Assembly: GCF_003308995.1 (NCBI RefSeq)
Contig: NZ_QFFJ01000002.1
Coordinates: forward strand, 2,108,001-2,172,000
DNA length: 64,000 nt
From: Chitinophaga flava
Lineage (GTDB): Bacteria; Bacteroidota; Bacteroidia; Chitinophagales; Chitinophagaceae
Direction: 5' to 3'
The position numbers and the translations under genes were made by a program. Below are positions 62,814 through 64,000 of the stretch, piece after piece. Below the pieces are notes generated by a model that made no database searches, was not told the origin of the DNA, and saw nothing but the letters and a program-made list of their open reading frames with translations. The first letter of the stretch is position 1. Every line of letters starts with the position of its first letter.

Positions 62814-63743
62814 TTATGCAGGGAACAGTGTGTTTACTATTAAAGCCAGGCGCCGGGCACCCAGCACTAGTTGTTCTCCCACCAATGGTGCGCAACGATT
62901 ATTGTAGGCTTTTTCTCCTTCCCAGGAAACATGAAATTTTTTATCTGCTTTGTCGGTGATTTTTAAGGATTGATAGGCTTGTCTGCTCTTGTTGACGGAA
63001 TCCATAGCCCAGGACTCGGCCCAGGTACGGGGTGCGCCTGTGGGCGAAGCTGTCAGCTCCACGTGTAATGCATCAGCGGCAGCTGCGGGAGTAACGGAAG
63101 GGATCAGTGAATCCCAGTAGGCATGGAGGGTCGTTTCGTGTTCCATCGGCAGCAGCAGTAAATTACCGCCTTGATCACTTTGATGTGTCAATCCTTTCTG
63201 AACAATGACTGTGGGATCAGTGAGCAGTGCGGGTTGAGCGGTACTGTTGTCAATATAACAACAAGCTACGTGCAGGGGTTGGTGCAGATCGCCTATCAGA
63301 TGGGTGAGCCATCTTAGCGCATTGATCTTACTCATGATTTGGGAATTCCCCTGTAAAACATCTACTGACTTTGCGATCATCTGTACTACATCGGTATCGC
63401 TGGTGAAGGGGGCGTACTGTTGCCGGTCATAGTTGGTGGCGCCCAGTGGCAAGTCTACAAAATGCCAGTGTTTATGCACCATATTGGGAAAATCCTTGAG
63501 GAACTGTGTGGTCTCGGGGTCGTTGGGTGCATTACCTTTTATTTCATCGGCCCAGGTGGCTACTTCTGCAAGGCTGCTTTGTCCGAGGGGAGCCAGCAGG
63601 GAGCTGACGGCCTTTTGCGCCTGGGGTGTCAGCTGTTTATCAGCTTCCATCGCGATGAATTTATGTCTTACAGGCCCCCATAATTCCTGGGGGGACACAG
63701 CGGCGGCGGTGTTTCTGGTGGGGTCGTTTGTTGTTGAGCTCAT
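62814..63743 (-). CDS. S1/P1-type nuclease without a visible signal peptide
   Basis: A 309-residue zinc-dependent nuclease-like protein. The expected metal ligands are in place: Trp22 and His27 (LWGPVRH), Asp66 (WAD), His92 or His94 (HKHWHF), His148, Asp152 and His158 (HLIGDLHQPLH), His207 and Asp211 (LHAYWD). In the exported family members the Trp is the mature N-terminal residue and a zinc ligand through its amino group. Here it is preceded by 21 polar residues (MSSTTNDPTRN...) that are not a signal peptide, so processing or cytoplasmic use would be needed. The ATG overlaps the stop of the subtilase gene (ATGA, 63740-63743). Confidence 0.85.
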   Translation of the reverse strand: MSSTTNDPTRNTAAAVSPQELWGPVRHKFIAMEADKQLTPQAQKAVSSLLAPLGQSSLAEVATWADEIKGNAPNDPETTQFLKDFPNMVHKHWHFVDLPLGATNYDRQQYAPFTSDTDVVQMIAKSVDVLQGNSQIMSKINALRWLTHLIGDLHQPLHVACCYIDNSTAQPALLTDPTVIVQKGLTHQSDQGGNLLLLPMEHETTLHAYWDSLIPSVTPAAAADALHVELTASPTGAPRTWAESWAMDSVNKSRQAYQSLKITDKADKKFHVSWEGEKAYNNRCAPLVGEQLVLGARRLALIVNTLFPA

Positions 63744-64000
63744 GTGAATGGGTGGTTTGAAGTGATATCAATAGCAGCGGCAGCATTAACGCAGCCATAG
63801 CCGTAATAGACAGAGTGTCCGTTCGTATAGTCGGTGGGGTTACCGATACGACGGGAGGAGGTTTGAATGATCTGTTTAACGTCGGAGGATTTTAATGCGG
63901 GGTTGTGGGAGAGTATCAGTGCGCAGACGCCCGCTACTACGGGCGCAGCGCCGGAGGTGCCTCCGAATGTTTTGGTATAATCGCCCACATCATAGCCAGC
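63740..64000 (-). CDS. Subtilisin-family (S8) serine protease, C-terminal end (cut by window)
   Basis: The last 86 residues of a subtilase. The catalytic serine motif GTSGAAPVVAGVCALIL is seen, followed by the usual helix and ALKSSDVKQIIQTSSRRIG and the GYGCVNAAAAI block that ends the peptidase domain. The frame runs through the window edge, so the Asp and His of the triad are not visible. It is the upstream gene of a coupled pair with the S1/P1 nuclease. Confidence 0.9.
   Translation of the reverse strand, partial: AGYDVGDYTKTFGGTSGAAPVVAGVCALILSHNPALKSSDVKQIIQTSSRRIGNPTDYTNGHSVYYGYGCVNAAAAIDITSNHPFT

Noticed and set aside
1..64000. CRISPR arrays, insertion sequences, prophage genes and rRNA
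   Set aside because: Looked for regularly spaced direct repeats, transposase motifs, integrase motifs and rRNA-like sequence; none was found.

Overview
The window looks like a chromosome segment of a Bacteroidota bacterium of the Chitinophaga/Chitinophagaceae type. The evidence is: bacillithiol synthesis (bshC), futalosine-route menaquinone synthesis (mqnE), several outer-membrane TonB-dependent receptors, a FecI/FecR pair, a T9SS-sorted metalloprotease, DUF2723 and YfhO membrane proteins, almost no Shine-Dalgarno sequences, and promoters with the Bacteroidota pattern TTG-N19-TAnnTTTG. The clearest promoters stand before the two tRNA genes. Species is inferred, not proven.

Layout. 1-24.4 kb is mainly core genome: the bshC tail, a FUSC-type transporter, a TonB-dependent receptor, SMC, a DUF4259 protein, a nucleoside transporter, a lipoprotein with a cytochrome c domain, an FMN/Fe-S glutamate-synthase-like protein behind a structured leader with a possible Cys-rich leader peptide, a GreA/Rnk-like factor, a DUF192 lipoprotein, mqnE coupled to a secreted M43 protease, thioredoxin and the replicative polymerase DnaE. 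24.5-32.5 kb is a surface-glycan locus: a flippase on the minus strand, then seven plus-strand genes (two methyltransferase-like, three glycosyltransferase-like, and FdtA/FdtB for a dTDP-3-amino-3,6-dideoxyhexose). 32.5-51.4 kb returns to housekeeping genes: YfhO, queuosine-precursor transporter, Nudix, CorA, DapF, nucleoside phosphorylase, tRNA-Cys, a GNAT enzyme behind a possible pseudoknot leader, a Tat-type Gfo/Idh/MocA oxidoreductase, a MoxR/VWA pair, a sugar isomerase-like protein, DUF2723, a SAM-hydrolase/ABM pair and an SDR.

From tRNA-Lys (51.6 kb) onward the window is more accessory: an AT-rich acetyltransferase, gene debris, a 56-residue peptide gene that resembles Bacteroidota class I lanthipeptide precursors, a FecI-FecR-TonB receptor-DUF4249 operon, an AT-rich cassette of a sigma factor with an extra C-terminal helix-turn-helix plus a protein with two DUF262 domains, and finally an S1/P1-type nuclease coupled to a subtilisin-family protease cut by the window end.

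The strongest candidates for something new are the orphan lanthipeptide-like precursor, the sigma/double-DUF262 cassette, the Cys-rich leader before the glutamate-synthase-like gene, the pseudoknot leader, and a family of CCCAGGxCT palindromes, one of which forms a REPIN-like inverted pair and another serves as a terminator. No CRISPR array, insertion sequence, rRNA or phage genes were seen.
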